Shown here one piece after another: positions 50,001 through 62,800 of a DNA stretch of 64,000 nucleotides. The DNA is taken from the NCBI RefSeq assembly GCF_041381155.1, contig NC_091145.1:36533882-36597881 (forward strand), given 5' to 3'. The notes beneath the pieces are model-generated. The model was not told where the DNA came from, ran no database searches, and saw only the letters and a program-made list of their open reading frames with translations. Position 1 is the first letter of the stretch. Each line of letters starts with the position of its first letter. Both the position numbers and the translations under genes were made by a program. This DNA is from Argopecten irradians (Eukaryota > Mollusca > Bivalvia > Pectinida > Pectinidae).

Positions 50001-53000
50001 GAACTGGAGAGAAAGGTCTAGTAGTACAATATCAGACACCATAACCACTCAACACTGTGAACAGACATATCAGACACCATAACCACTCAACACTTGTGAA
50101 CTGGAGAGAAAGGTCTAATAGCTAGTACAATATCAGACACCTTAACCACTCAACACTTGTGAACTGGAGAGGAAGGTCCAGTAGTACAATAGCAGACACC
50201 TTAACCACTCAACACTTGTGAACTGGAGAGAAAGGTCCAGTAGTACAATAGCAGACACCTTAACCACTCAACACTTGTGAACTGGAGAGAATGGTCTAGT
50301 AGTACAATATCAGACACCTTAACCACTCAACACTTGTGAACTGGAGAGAAAGGTCCAGTAGTACAATAGCAGACACCTTAACCACTCAACACTTGTGAAC
50401 TGGAGAGAAAGGTCCAGTAGTACAATATCAGACACCTTAACCACTCAACACTTGTGAACTGGAGAGAAAGGTCCAGTAGTACAATATCAGACACCTTAAC
50501 CACTCAACACTTGTGAACTGGAGAGAAAGGTCCAGTAGTACAATATCAGACACCTTAACCACTCAACATTTGTGAACTGGAGAGAAAGGTCTAGTAGTAC
50601 AATATCAGACACCTTAACCACTCAACACTTGTGAACTGGAGAGAAAGGTCCAGTAGTACAATAGCAGACACCTTAACCACTCAAACACTTGTGAACTGGA
50701 GAGAATGGTCTAGAAGTACAATATCAGACACCTTAACCACTCAACACTTGTGAACTGGAGAGAAAGGTCCAGTAGTACAATATCAGACACCTTAACCACT
50801 CAACACTTGTGAACTGGAGAGAAAGGTCCAGTAGTACAATATCAGACACCTTAACCACTCAACACTTGTGAACTGGAGAGAAAGGTCCAGTAGTACAATA
50901 TCAGACACCTTAACCACTCAACACTTGTGAACTGGAGAGAAAGGTCAAGTAGTAAAATATCAGACACCGTAACCACTCAACACTTGTGAACTTGAGAGAT
51001 AGGTCTAATAGCTAGTACAATATCAGACACCTTAACCACTCAACACTTGTGAACTTAACAGAAAGGTCCAGTAGTAAAATATCAGACACCTTAACCACTC
51101 AACACTTGTGAACTGGAGAGATCAGACACCATAACCACTCAACATTTGTGAACTGGAGAGAAAGGTCCAGTAGTACAATAGCAGACACCATAACCACTCA
51201 ACACTTGTGAACTGGAGAGAATGGTCTAGTAGTACAATAGCAGACACCTTAACCACTCAACACTTGTGAACTGGAGAGAAAGGTCCAGTAGTACAATAGC
51301 AGACACCTTAACCACTCAACACTTGTGAACTGGAGAGAAAGGTCCAGTAGTACAATAGCAGACACCTTAACCACTCAACACTTGTGAACTGGAGAGAATG
51401 GTCTAGTAGTACAATATCAGACACCTTAACCACTCAACACTTGTGAACTGGAGAGAAAGGTCCAGTAGTACAATATCAGACACCTTAACCACTCAACACT
51501 TGTGAACTGGAGAGAAAGGTCCAGTAGTACAATATCAGACACCTTAACCACTCAACACTTGTGAACTGGAGAGAAAGGTCCAGTAGTACAATATCAGACA
51601 CCTTAACCACTCAACACTTGTGAACTGGAGAGAAAGGTCCAGTAGTACAATATCAGACACCTTAACCACTCAACATTTGTGAACTGGAGAGAAAGGTCTA
51701 GTAGTACAATATCAGACACCTTAACCACTCTTAACCACTCAACACTTGTGAACTGGAGAGAAAGGTCCAGTAGTACAATAGCAGACACCTTAACCACTCA
51801 ACACTTGTGAACTGGAGAGAAAGGTCTAGTAGTACAATATCAGACACCTTAACCACTCAACACTTGTGAACTGGAGAGAAAGGTCCAGTAGTACAATAGC
51901 AGACACCTTAACCACTCAACACTTGTGAACTGGAGAGAAAGGTCCAGTAGTACAATATCAGACACCTTAACCACTCAACACTTGTGAACTGGAGAGAAAG
52001 GTCCAGTAGTACAATATCAGACACCTTAACCACTCAACACTTGTGAACTGGAGAGAAAGGTCAAGTAGTAAAATATCAGACACCGTAACCACTCAACACT
52101 TGTGAACTTGAGAGATAGGTCTAATAGCTAGTACAATATCAGACACCTTAACCACTCAACACTTGTGAACTTAACAGAAAGGTCCAGTAGTAAAATATCA
52201 GACACCTTAACCACTCAACACTTGTGAACTTGAGAGATAGGTCTAATAGCTAGTACAATATCAGACACCTTAACCACTCAACACTTGTGAACTGGAGAGA
52301 AAGGTCCAGTAGTACAATAGCAGACACCATAACCACTCAACACTTGTGAACTGGAGAGAATGGTCTAGTAGTACAATAGCAGACAACTTAACCACTCAAC
52401 ACTTGTGAACTGAGAGAAAGGTCCAGTAGTACAATAGCAGACACCATAACCACTCAACACTTGTGAACTGGAGAGAATGGTCTAGTAGTACAATAGCAGA
52501 CACCTTAACCACTCAACACTTGTGAACTGGAGAGAAAGGTCCAGTAGTACAATAGCAGACACCATAACCACTCAACACTTGTGAACTGGAGAGAATGGTC
52601 TAGTAGTACAATAGCAGACACCTTAACCACTCAACATTTGTGAACTGGAGAGAAAGGTCCAGTAGTACAATATCAGACACCTTAACCACTCAACACTTGT
52701 GAACTGGAGAGAAAGGTCCAGTAGTACAATAGCAGACACCATAACCACTCAACACTTGTGAACTGGAGAGAATGGTCTAGAAGTACAATATCAGACACCT
52801 TAACCACTCAACACTTGTGAACTGGAGAGAATGGTCTAGAAGTACAATATCAGACACCTTAACCACTCAACACTTGTGAACTGGAGAGAAAGGTCCAGTA
52901 GTACAATATCAGACACCTTAACCACTCAACACTTGTGAACTGGAGAGAAAGGTCCAGTAGTACAATAGCAGACACCATAACCACTCAACACTTGTGAACT

Positions 53001-56000
53001 GGAGAGAATGGTCTAGAAGTACAATATCAGACACCTTAACCACTCAACACTTGTGAACTGGAGAGAAAGGTCTAATAGCTAGTACAATATCAAACACCTT
53101 AACCACTCACCATTTGTGAACTGGAGAGAAAGGTCCAGTAGTACAATATCAGACACCATAACCACTCAACACTTGTGAACTGGAGAGAATGGTCTAGTAG
53201 TACAATATCAGACACCATAACCACTCAACACTTGTGAACTGGAGAGAAAGGTCTAATAGCTAGTACAATATCAGACACCTTAACCACTCAACACTTGTGA
53301 ACTGGAGAGAAAGGTCAAGCAGTACAATATCAGACACCATAACCATTCAACACTTGTGAACTGGAGAGAAAGGTCCAGTAGTACAATATCAGACACCTTA
53401 ACCACTCAACACTTGTGAACTGGAGAGAAAGGTCTAAAAACATCAGACACCTTAACCACTCAACACATGTGAACTGGAGAGAAAGGTCTCATAGCTAGTA
53501 CAATATCAAACACCTTAACCACTCACCATTTGTGAACTGGAGAGAAAGGTCAAGTAGTACAATATCAGACACCATAACCACTCAACACTTGTGAACTGGA
53601 GAGGAAGGTCTAGTAGTACAATATCAGACACCATAACCACTCAACACTTGTGAACTGGAGAGAAAGGTCCAGTAGTACAATATCAGACACCATAACCACT
53701 CAACACTTGTGAACTGGAGAGAAAGGTCTAGTAGTACAATATCAGACACCTTAACCACTCAACACTTGTGAACTGGAGAGAAAGGTCCAGTAGTACAACA
53801 TCAGACACCATAACCACTCAACATTTGTGAACTGGAGAGAAAGGTCTAGTAGTACAATATCAGACACCTTAACCACTCAACACTTGTGAACTGGAGAGAT
53901 AGGTCCAGTAGTACAATATCAGACACCATAACCACTCAACACTTGTGAACTGGAGAGGAAGGTCTAGTAGTACAATATCAGACACCATAACCACTCAACA
54001 CTTGTGAACTGGAGAGATAGGTCCAGTAGTACAATATCAGACACCATAACCACTCAACACTTGTGAACTGGAGAGGAAGGTCCAGTAGTACAATATCAGA
54101 CACCATAACCACTCAACACTTGTGAACTGGAGAGGAAGGTCTAGTAGTACAATATCAGACACCATAACCACTCAACATTTGTGAACTGGAGAGAAAGGTC
54201 TAGAAGTACAATAGCAGACACCTTAACCACTCAACACTTGTGAACTGGAGAGGAAGGTCCAGTAGTACAATATCAGACACCTTAACCACTCAACACTTGT
54301 GAACTGGAGAAGAAGGTCTAGAAGTACAATATCAGACACCATAACCACTCAACACTTGTGAACTGGAAAGGAAGGTCTAGAAGTACAATATCTTCACCAC
54401 ATGGCTACTGCAACACCAAGGATCATCAATATCATGGGACAGGTTTCAGGTTTAATTTGACCTTTGATCATCAGTTTGACCTTGAATTACAGATCAATAC
54501 AGGTAAACTGCTTTATCATTTCTGTAAATAAAGTTTGAGCAAGTTTTGCATCATTCTGTTAATGCTTGAATTTTTCAAAAAATGTCACCTTGACCTTAGA
54601 GTTGACTAAATACAATGTCATCTATTTATTCTTTATTGTAATGACCAAAGTCGTTTGGTTAAAAACACTTGTTTAAAAATAGAATATCAGGGCCTCTTGA
54701 TTATGAGACAACTCTTTCAAGATCAAGCCCATCGCTTAAATGAGGGTCAAGGTCATTCATTTGAACAAACTTAGTTGTTTTTTCAGACAAACATGCCACA
54801 GTATTTCTGTATCAATGATGGAGTGGTGTATGGCTATAAGTAAAAAGACCTGGGCTGTTTGGGCATACAAGTGATTGATGTATCATAAGTAATTAAAATG
54901 TTTTACTTACACATTTGCTTGTACATAAAAATTGCATCCAATGTCAACTTTTGTCTTAAGCTCATCCTTGGTATAATCTGTGTCCTGTTGACATATAAAA
55001 TGGAAGGAATAAATGTAAATGTAAGGTAATCATGCAAGTAAATAACATATTTTTACATGTAGATTTAATCTAATCAAAATATTTGTCATGAAGGTACTTT
55101 TTGACAAAAATTGGAACTAATAAACATCTTCAAAGGGAACAAATCTTTATAATTTATCATTTTTATTTTATGATTATGACAAGAAGAAACTGCAAAGTAG
55201 TTACAAATCTGATACACCAAGATTATAAAGTTCATTAAAATTACCTGAATTCTCTCTATGACTGTCTTCAACTGTAAATATTCAGCAATCTCTCCATAAA
55301 GTTTGTCTTGTTCATCTAAAAGTTTCCTAAAGAGTAAAAGGCAAGATTTTAGAAACCATAACTGAATTATTTAAATTCCCATGCAATACAATCCACAGAC
55401 ATATATTCTCAAAGGGCCATAGCTCTGCTACCAAAAATATGTTTTATTTCCCATGGTTTTTTTTTTTCAGATTGCAAATGCTACAAAATAGTGATTAACA
55501 ATAAGTCTTGATATTGTTTTGTCTCTCTGTATGATAAAGTACAATTAATGTTTCAGATTGATTTCAAAATATTTAGGACATTTTGGGGTTTTTTTTCACA
55601 AACTTTGGTTTGAATTAATCTTTGGAATGATCAAAGATTTTTAAAAAAAAAAATGGAAGATTACTGGCAAAATGGCCAATATGAATCACTGTATTATATA
55701 CATGCAGAACAACTTGACCACCATGGCTATGTCCATTGATATCTACTGACAATGACTGAATGTTCATTGTTGTTCTTGCGCCTTTTAAAACTACACGTGT
55801 ATCTACAACATGCCATCTTTGCCTCCATTTGCCTCCATTTGATCGCCTAACCTTCCAGTTCCATGATGTGAATATTTTAAATAGTAATTTTCATTATCTG
55901 GTTTAGGGGAAATTGTCACACAGATGACCTATCCCTTTCTGCACAGGATTTTTCAAGATACCTTTCTGCACAGGATTTTTCACATGTTTTTTCAAGTCCC

Positions 56001-56647
56001 CATGTAAACATTGTTATTGAACATATTTTAAAATTGGTTTTTGAATAATTAATTAATTCTAATTATAAAACATTAAATCTAAAGCTGGTCTAAATCAAGG
56101 AGATCAGAAGAAATGGTAGAGTATAATATTTGTATATTTACTGTACAAAACTACACAGGGGTTTGTATAAATGTTAGCGTGTTGATATTCTGTAAGACAA
56201 TGACACGCATGGTTAAGTACCAGGTGACAGATAGGACTGATAGCAAAATAGCAATCCTCTTCCTTCCGTGTTATATATATATTTACTACATTTTTATATA
56301 AACAGCAAGTGCATGTGTTAGTGTGAGTATAGACTGGCTACCAGTCTCTAGAATATTAAACAAATCACTAAAAATTGGCTTGATTATTTTTGTCAACTAG
56401 GGGGAGATAATCTAGTAAAGAACTTTGCTGAGAAGTCTTATCAGCAACTTAGGGTCTGGTGGCCAGTCTAGTGTGAGTAGGCTGTCAATTTTACACACAA
56501 ACCAATATTTCCCTAAAATATTCAGATGTTGGGATCAACAGCTACTTGGTAAATACAAAGCATTAATTCTAACCTCAAATCTTCACGCAGAGTTTCGTTT
56601 AGAAAGGTTTCATATGCCAAAACTTTCTCCGGAATTGTGTTGCTCAT
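47052..56647 (-). CDS. UXT: UXT, prefoldin-like alpha subunit (5 exons, 155 aa)
   Basis: Orthologue of UXT, a small prefoldin-alpha-like subunit of the R2TP/URI prefoldin-like complex, also described as a transcription cofactor. Exons in order: 56574-56647, 55245-55326, 54911-54984, 47982-48153, 47052-47117; phases join exactly to 156 codons including TGA, against 157 aa in human. Residues match along the length: EKVLAYETFLNETLREDLRK, LYGEIAEYLQLKTVIERIQ, VDIGCNFYVQANVPDASRIY, VGFGFFVEF, KAHIKLVLEGLREMQG. The N- and C-terminal parts are the predicted coiled coils around the central beta hairpins of prefoldin subunits. The last exon encodes only 21 residues and its end is not conserved. Intron 3 is swollen to 6.8 kb by a 59-bp satellite. 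It shares a 223-bp upstream region with EMC3. Confidence 0.95.
47377..47508. mobile_element. 132-bp MITE in last UXT intron
   Basis: The left end CCAAAGGATCATGAAACAGT pairs with the right end ACTGCTTTATGATCTTGGGG, and inner words GCTTAGCCAATCA and TGATTGGCTAAG pair exactly. Centre contains TTACGTCATCTG. No coding capacity. Confidence 0.75.
48329..54392. repeat. 59-bp satellite, about 100 copies, in UXT intron 3
   Basis: Consensus unit is CAGACACCTTAACCACTCAA, CACTTGTGAACTGGAGAGAA, AGGTCCAGTAGTACAATAT (59 bp). Common variants are C or T in GGTCYAG, G or T in AATAKCAG, ATAACC for TTAACC, and units with an extra AATAGCTAG. Rare marker units (TCAAGTAGTAAAATATC with CCGTAACC, then GAACTTGAGAG) recur at 49500, 50946 and 52062, showing larger blocks duplicated on top of the basic unit. 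The array fills nearly the whole 6.1 kb between a diverged first unit and the unique sequence at 54393. Units 3' of about 53100 are more mixed. No coding potential on either strand. Confidence 0.97.
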
Positions 56648-56870
56648 GTTTTCGTTCGATTATTAGAATACGTGCACCTGTTTCCGGTACAGCTATTACG
56701 ACATATTGAAATATAAATCATTTTATAAAATATAACATTTGTATAAAAATTATGTCATATGTATACGAAGGATACTTTCTTATACTTTCAATACTAACCT
56801 TTTCGTTTGCTATAATATCGCTAGTGTCGTCATAAAACGGTTCGAGCCCATTTCCGGTAAAGTTGCAGCA
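56648..56870. promoter_or_regulatory. bidirectional promoter of UXT and EMC3
   Basis: The start codons of UXT (minus) and EMC3 (plus) are separated by 223 bp. The interval holds two TTTCCGGTA sites (56681 and 56851), which contain the ETS-type CCGGAA core on the minus strand, and no TATA box in a good place. Head-to-head housekeeping pairs driven by such sites are common in animals. Shared control is inferred, not shown. Confidence 0.6.
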
Positions 56871-59800
56871 ATGGCCGAACTGCTGCTCGACTCCAACATC
56901 AGATTTTGGGTTTTTCTACCCATTGTGGTGATCACGTTCTTAACTGGGATAATCCGACATTATGTAACTATACTTTTGTCTTCCGAGAAAAAGACAGAAC
57001 TACAACAGGTTTCGGATAGGTTGGTATTATTGTGTTTCTTCATCATACCGGGATGCATGCAATGTGCCGAAATAGAGTCGGAAATACCGAAATGTACAGT
57101 CTGACCACAGGAGTTTCTGACAGTATGGGACATAAGTATTTGTCAGTGTTGTTTTTTCCCTATGTATTCTATGTATTTTTATATTTTTTCTTTGAATTTT
57201 TCTGATCTCATCTATTAATGGAATTCAACCAAATTTGGCTTACTTATAGAAAATTGTCTACATTCTCAGCTCATAATATTTGCAAAATTATCCGTTATCT
57301 ACTTATTGAGAAAACAGCGTTTTTTAGAAAGCAAAACTTTTTCGTTGCCATTTTGGTAAGAACAAAGAAGGAAATGGCGTCATAGAAATTAAATGGTGCA
57401 CCAAAATAATGATATATTGAAAACGGAGCATCGGAAAATTTTGAAAATAGTATGAGCTGAAAATGTAGACAATTCTCTTTAAGTATGCCAAATTTGGTGA
57501 TAATCTATCAATAAATGAGATCAGGAAAATTCAAAGAAAAGAAGTAAAAATACATAGAATATATAGTGAAAAAACAACAGTGATGAATACTTATGTCCCA
57601 CGCCTGTAGCAAAAAAAGCTCCGAAATGGACCACTGATTCACAATTCATTCATCGTTTTACTAAACTTAGATGTCTTTCCATTAAATTGTGCAGTTATAT
57701 TTATTTTTTTTGATTTTATATATTTTCATCATAGAAATTAAACATTTCATTCACTTCGCGGTCCCGTCACGGGAACATATGCCGAAGTGGAGTGAAACTA
57801 TAGGAAATTTCCTTTCAGCTTAGTTGGTAGAGTGGCGGACCAGTAAGTCCAGGGTGGCGAGTTTGAGCCCTTCTGGTGGCACACTTGTGCTATTCTCGCC
57901 CTGTTACAGTATTCGACCCAATAATTATATATAAGTGCCCAGGGAGTTTACAATTGAAATATATAATGAAAAGGTGCTTAATCAGAAGAAATTATTGTAA
58001 ACCTATGTAGAGTTTTAATAGTTTTGGTCTTTAATGCCCGAGGCCTCAAAAAGAAAAGGGTCGCTTATACGGACATGGGCGCTTTTAATTATTTGGTCAA
58101 ATATACATACATGTGGTGCCATAGACCAGACCACTCCAAGTAAATTAAAAACCTACCTATATAGGAGATTGAGAGAATTGTGAACAAAGGTTTTATAATT
58201 ATATAAGTCTGAAGTAGACATTTAATTGATGTGAATCATAGTCTTTCTTCAATTATACAGACTTTAAACTTTATTTTTCATTTGCAGTCATGCACTTATC
58301 CGCAGCAGAATGTTGAGAGAAAATGGAAAATATATTCCAAAGCAGGTAATTATTGGTAAACAATTGGCATGTTATACATGGTATACATACCGGTATGTGT
58401 TTCAAATGTCTATTCAATAATTGATTTTGAATTTTAAACAATAAATTATTTAAAGTCAGCATATTTTAAAAGGAGTAATTATAAGGTCAGTGTGACTTTA
58501 TTATAGTACTGACATCATACACCAACGTTGGTCATTGGATCCAACTGAGGAAGCATGCTAGTATCGGAAACATGTAGGAAAGTCAACACTATGCAGATTG
58601 TCAGGGATGAGTTCAATTACATAGCGATGTAATTAATTAAACTACACATTACATTTTAAAATGGCATTATCATAACCATTACCATTACAAAACATGTTTT
58701 TAGCTAATGTAATTAATTAAATTACCATTACCTTATCAATTTAATTAATTCTGAGATTGAACTGGGGTGGATTCATGTCATTAGTAGAAAGATGTTTTGT
58801 TTTTGATATTTTTCAGATAAAATTAAGTTTACATGAAATAAATCACTTAACACCATAAGTACATTTCGGGATTTGCTTTTATGCTGTCCCCATATCCTTT
58901 TTAAGCATACACAAATTCAAAGCAGAGGACCCCGCAATTTTTTCTGAAAAACCCCATACTGAGGAAGACTCCATTTATGGAACACCCAGTGAAAACGTAT
59001 AGTAATGCAGCCATTAATTAAATATTTTGACAATTGCAGAGTTTTATGATGCGCAAGCATTTCTTTAACCATGAAAATGATGGATTTTTCAAAAAGGAGA
59101 AACGCGAAGGTGTTGCCAAGAATCCTATGACAGGTGGGTTATAGTCTTTAGTTGATGATAAAGGAAAATATATTTAACATTGATTCATGTAATACTTGCA
59201 TTAATTCATGTAATATTTACATTTAGTCTATCAGAAAAGTGAATATATATATATATTTTAACTTTAATAAATTAATTTCCTATCAACAGCCAGGGTCATG
59301 ACTTATTTAATTAAAGGACACATCATGATCAGGTTTAGGAGGTAATTTGCGATCTGTACCTTGCAACTACCTGATTTAGACTCTTGACTCAGAGGTGAAA
59401 GGTCAACCTAGTTTGTGGCTGTAATAATAGGACGTTAAACTAATCAAACCAAATTACTAATTAAGCCTGATGATGTTCCATAACGATTTTGATTTCATGA
59501 TTTTGACTAATATTGTTCTTCTGTGTCTGTATGTGTAACCTTATCACAGTGATTAATTTTCATGATTTCTCAATTCTGAATTGCAAAATGAAGTCACACA
59601 GGGAAAATATAGTAAAACGCAGTTATAATAAACAACTGGGGACCTACGGAATCACTTTGTTGTAAGCATAGTTCATTATATAATATGAAAAACATATTGT
59701 ATTAATCTTGCCGGGACACGAAAACTACTATGTTATAGCTTTATAGCCATGAATTCATTGTAAGCCTGTTCGTGTTTTACTGTAAAGTTGGTTGAAGCTG

Positions 59801-62800
59801 ATGTTAATGTTTGATGTAGAAGCTGATGCTGAGTCTGTATGTAAGCCTGTTCATGTTTTACTGTAAAGCTGGTTTACATAAATGTTAATGTTTGATGTAG
59901 AAGCTGATGCTGAGTCTGTATGTAAGCCTGTTCATGTTTTACTGTAAAGCTGGTTTACATAAATGTTAATGTTTGATGTAGACTGATGCTGACTGTAAAG
60001 CTTCATGTTTTATGTAAAGTTTACAAAATGCTGATGTAGAGCTTGCTGAGTCTGTATGTAAGCCTGTTCGTGTTTTACTGTAAAGTTGGTTTACATAAAT
60101 GTTAATGTTTGATGTAGAAGCTGATGCTGAGTCTGTATGTAAGCCTGTTCATGTTTTACTGTAAAGCTGGTTTACATAAATGTTAATGTTTGACGTAGAA
60201 GCTGATGCTGAGTCTGTATGTAAGCCTGTTTGTGTATTGCTGTAAAGTTGGTTTACATAAATGTTAATGTTTGATGTAGAAGCTGATGCTGAGTCTGTAT
60301 GTAAGCCTGTTTGTGTTTTACTGTAAAGTTGGTTTACATAAATGTTAATGTTTGATGTAGAAGCTGATGCTGAGTCTGTATGTAAGCCTGTTTGTGTTTT
60401 ACTGTAAAGTTGGTTTACATAAATGTTAATGTTTGATGTAGAAGCTGATGCTGAGTCTGTATGTAAGCCTGTTTGTGTTTTACTGTAAAGTTGGTTTACA
60501 TAAATGTTAATGTTTGATGTTGAAGCTGATGCTGAGTCTGTATGTAAGCCTGTTGTGTTTTACTGTAAAGTTGGTTTACATAAATGTTAATGTTTGATGT
60601 AGAAGCTGATGCTGAGTCTGTATGTAAGCCTGTTTGTGTTTTACTGTAAAGCTGGTTTACATAAATGTTAATGTTTGATGTAGAAGCTGATGCTGAGTCT
60701 GTATGTAAGCCTGTTCGTGTTTTACTGTAAAGCTGGTTTACATAAATGTTAATGTTTGATGTAGAAGCTGATGCTGAGTCTGTATGTAAGCCTGTTTGTG
60801 TTTTACTGTAAAGTTGGTTTACATAAATGTTAATGTTTGATGTAGAAGCTGATGCTGAGTCTGTATGTAAGCCTGTTTGTGTTTTACTGTAAAGTTGGTT
60901 TACATAAATGTTAATGTTTGATGTAGAAGCTGATGCTGAGTCTGTATGTAAGCCTGTTCGTGTTTTACTGTAAAGCTGGTTTACATAAATGTTAATGTTT
61001 GATGTAGAAGCTGATGCTGAGTCTGTATATAAGCCTGTTCGTGTTATACTGTAAAGTTGGTTTACATGAATGTTAATGTTTGATGTAGAAGCTGATGCTG
61101 AGTCTATATATTACAGATCCTAACATGATGACGGACATGTTGAAGGGTAACGTTACTAATGTGTTACCCATGATAGTCATTGGAGGATGGATCAACTGGG
61201 CCTTCTCAGGATTCTTAACAAGTATGTAAAATAGAACACTCTAATACACAGTGTACATCAATGTGTGATTACCCCAGGTATCTACTTCCAATCCTAAAAC
61301 AAATACAGGTACACACAACAGTAACATATAACAAAATCAGATGGTCTAGAGGGTCTGTCCATGTTTCTGCTTTTAATCAGTAAGTAACAACAGTATTCCT
61401 GTGGAAGATTTTTTTTCTGAAATTCCACTTGTTATGTATAGTAAGAGAGGATGCTACAAAATACTTATTTATCCTCATCTGCTATCAAGCTTTACTTCTA
61501 ACATATATAGATCAGATTAAGCCCAATTAAAAAATTATTACAGGTATTTTAAGTCAATACTAATAAAATCTGTTACCTGTAAGTGATCGAGATCGGGTTA
61601 TCTCAGTCGAGGGCTAAGATTTTGTAACATAATCCCAACCGAGGCGATAGCCGAGGTTGGGATGTTACAAAATCTTAGCCCGAGACTGAGATATCCCAAT
61701 CTCGATCACTTAAAGGTAATAGATTTTTTTTCTCGCGCCTCTAAGATATAACAAAACCCATCTATATACGCGTTCAGAGTGTAAAACTATCCCGTCTTGG
61801 GCCTCCTGGTTCAAAGCCGATTAACCATTTCATCTGCGCTTCGATTTCAGTCATTCCGCATAAAACTATAGTTCGGTTATATAAAAGAGAAAACGATGAT
61901 CAATCGGTACATACTGTTTTCATGATTAAAAACAACAACCAAATCAATGCATGGTAAATGACTGAATGCATATATTTCTAATAATATTGATTATCTGACG
62001 CTTGTGACGTCCCGGTTTGAAGAGCTTTGACGTCACATGCGCGGTACTGTTACATGAATGGCGTAAAATTCCCGCCAAAATTCGCGTAAAGGTACCAAGA
62101 CAGATCGGACGAGATAGAAAAATCTAGCACTCGGGTAATCAAGTGAGATTCCCTGTCGAAGGTGCGAGAATATATGTTCCATAATCTCTAAAGAAAACTA
62201 TATTTTTAGCCCACCATCATCAGATGGTGGGCTATTCAAAATCGCCCTGCGTCCGTGGTCTGGCGTCCGTCCGTAAACAATGCTCTGTTATCACTATTTC
62301 TTAAAAAATGCTGCAGGGATTTTGTTCAAACTTCACATGAGGGTCCCCTTGGTCCCTAGTGTTGTGAGACAATAACAGATTTGAGGCTGATCGGAAAAAC
62401 AAGATCTGCAGGCCAGGCAGCCATCTTTGATTTTGGCAGTTTGAAGTTTGTTATCGATATTTCTTGAGAACTACTGAAGGGATTTTGTTCAAACTTCACA
62501 TGGAGGTTACCCTTGGTCCTAGCTGTGCTCATACAGAATACATATTAAGGCTGATCGCGAAAAACAAGATGGCCGCCAGGCAGCCATCGTTTGATTTTGG
62601 CAGTTGAATGAAGTTTGTTATCAATATTTCTTGAGAACTACTGAAGGGATTTTGTTCAAACTTCACATGGAGGTTACCCTTGGTCCCTAGTTGTGCCATA
62701 CAGATTTTGAGGCTAATCGGAAAAACAAGATGGCCGCCAGGCAGCCATCTTTGATTTTGGCAGTTGAAGTTTGTTATCGATATTCCTTGAGAACTACTGA

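Noticed and set aside
51603-51797. 64-codon frame in the 59-bp satellite
   Set aside because: Produced by the repeat; changes with unit variants and has no other support.
48329-54392. Possible CRISPR-like array
   Set aside because: Units are contiguous 59-bp repeats with no unique spacers, in an animal intron; this is a satellite.
57812-57900. Functional tRNA gene
   Set aside because: A and B boxes are present but the acceptor stem does not pair and the B box is altered; fits a SINE head better.
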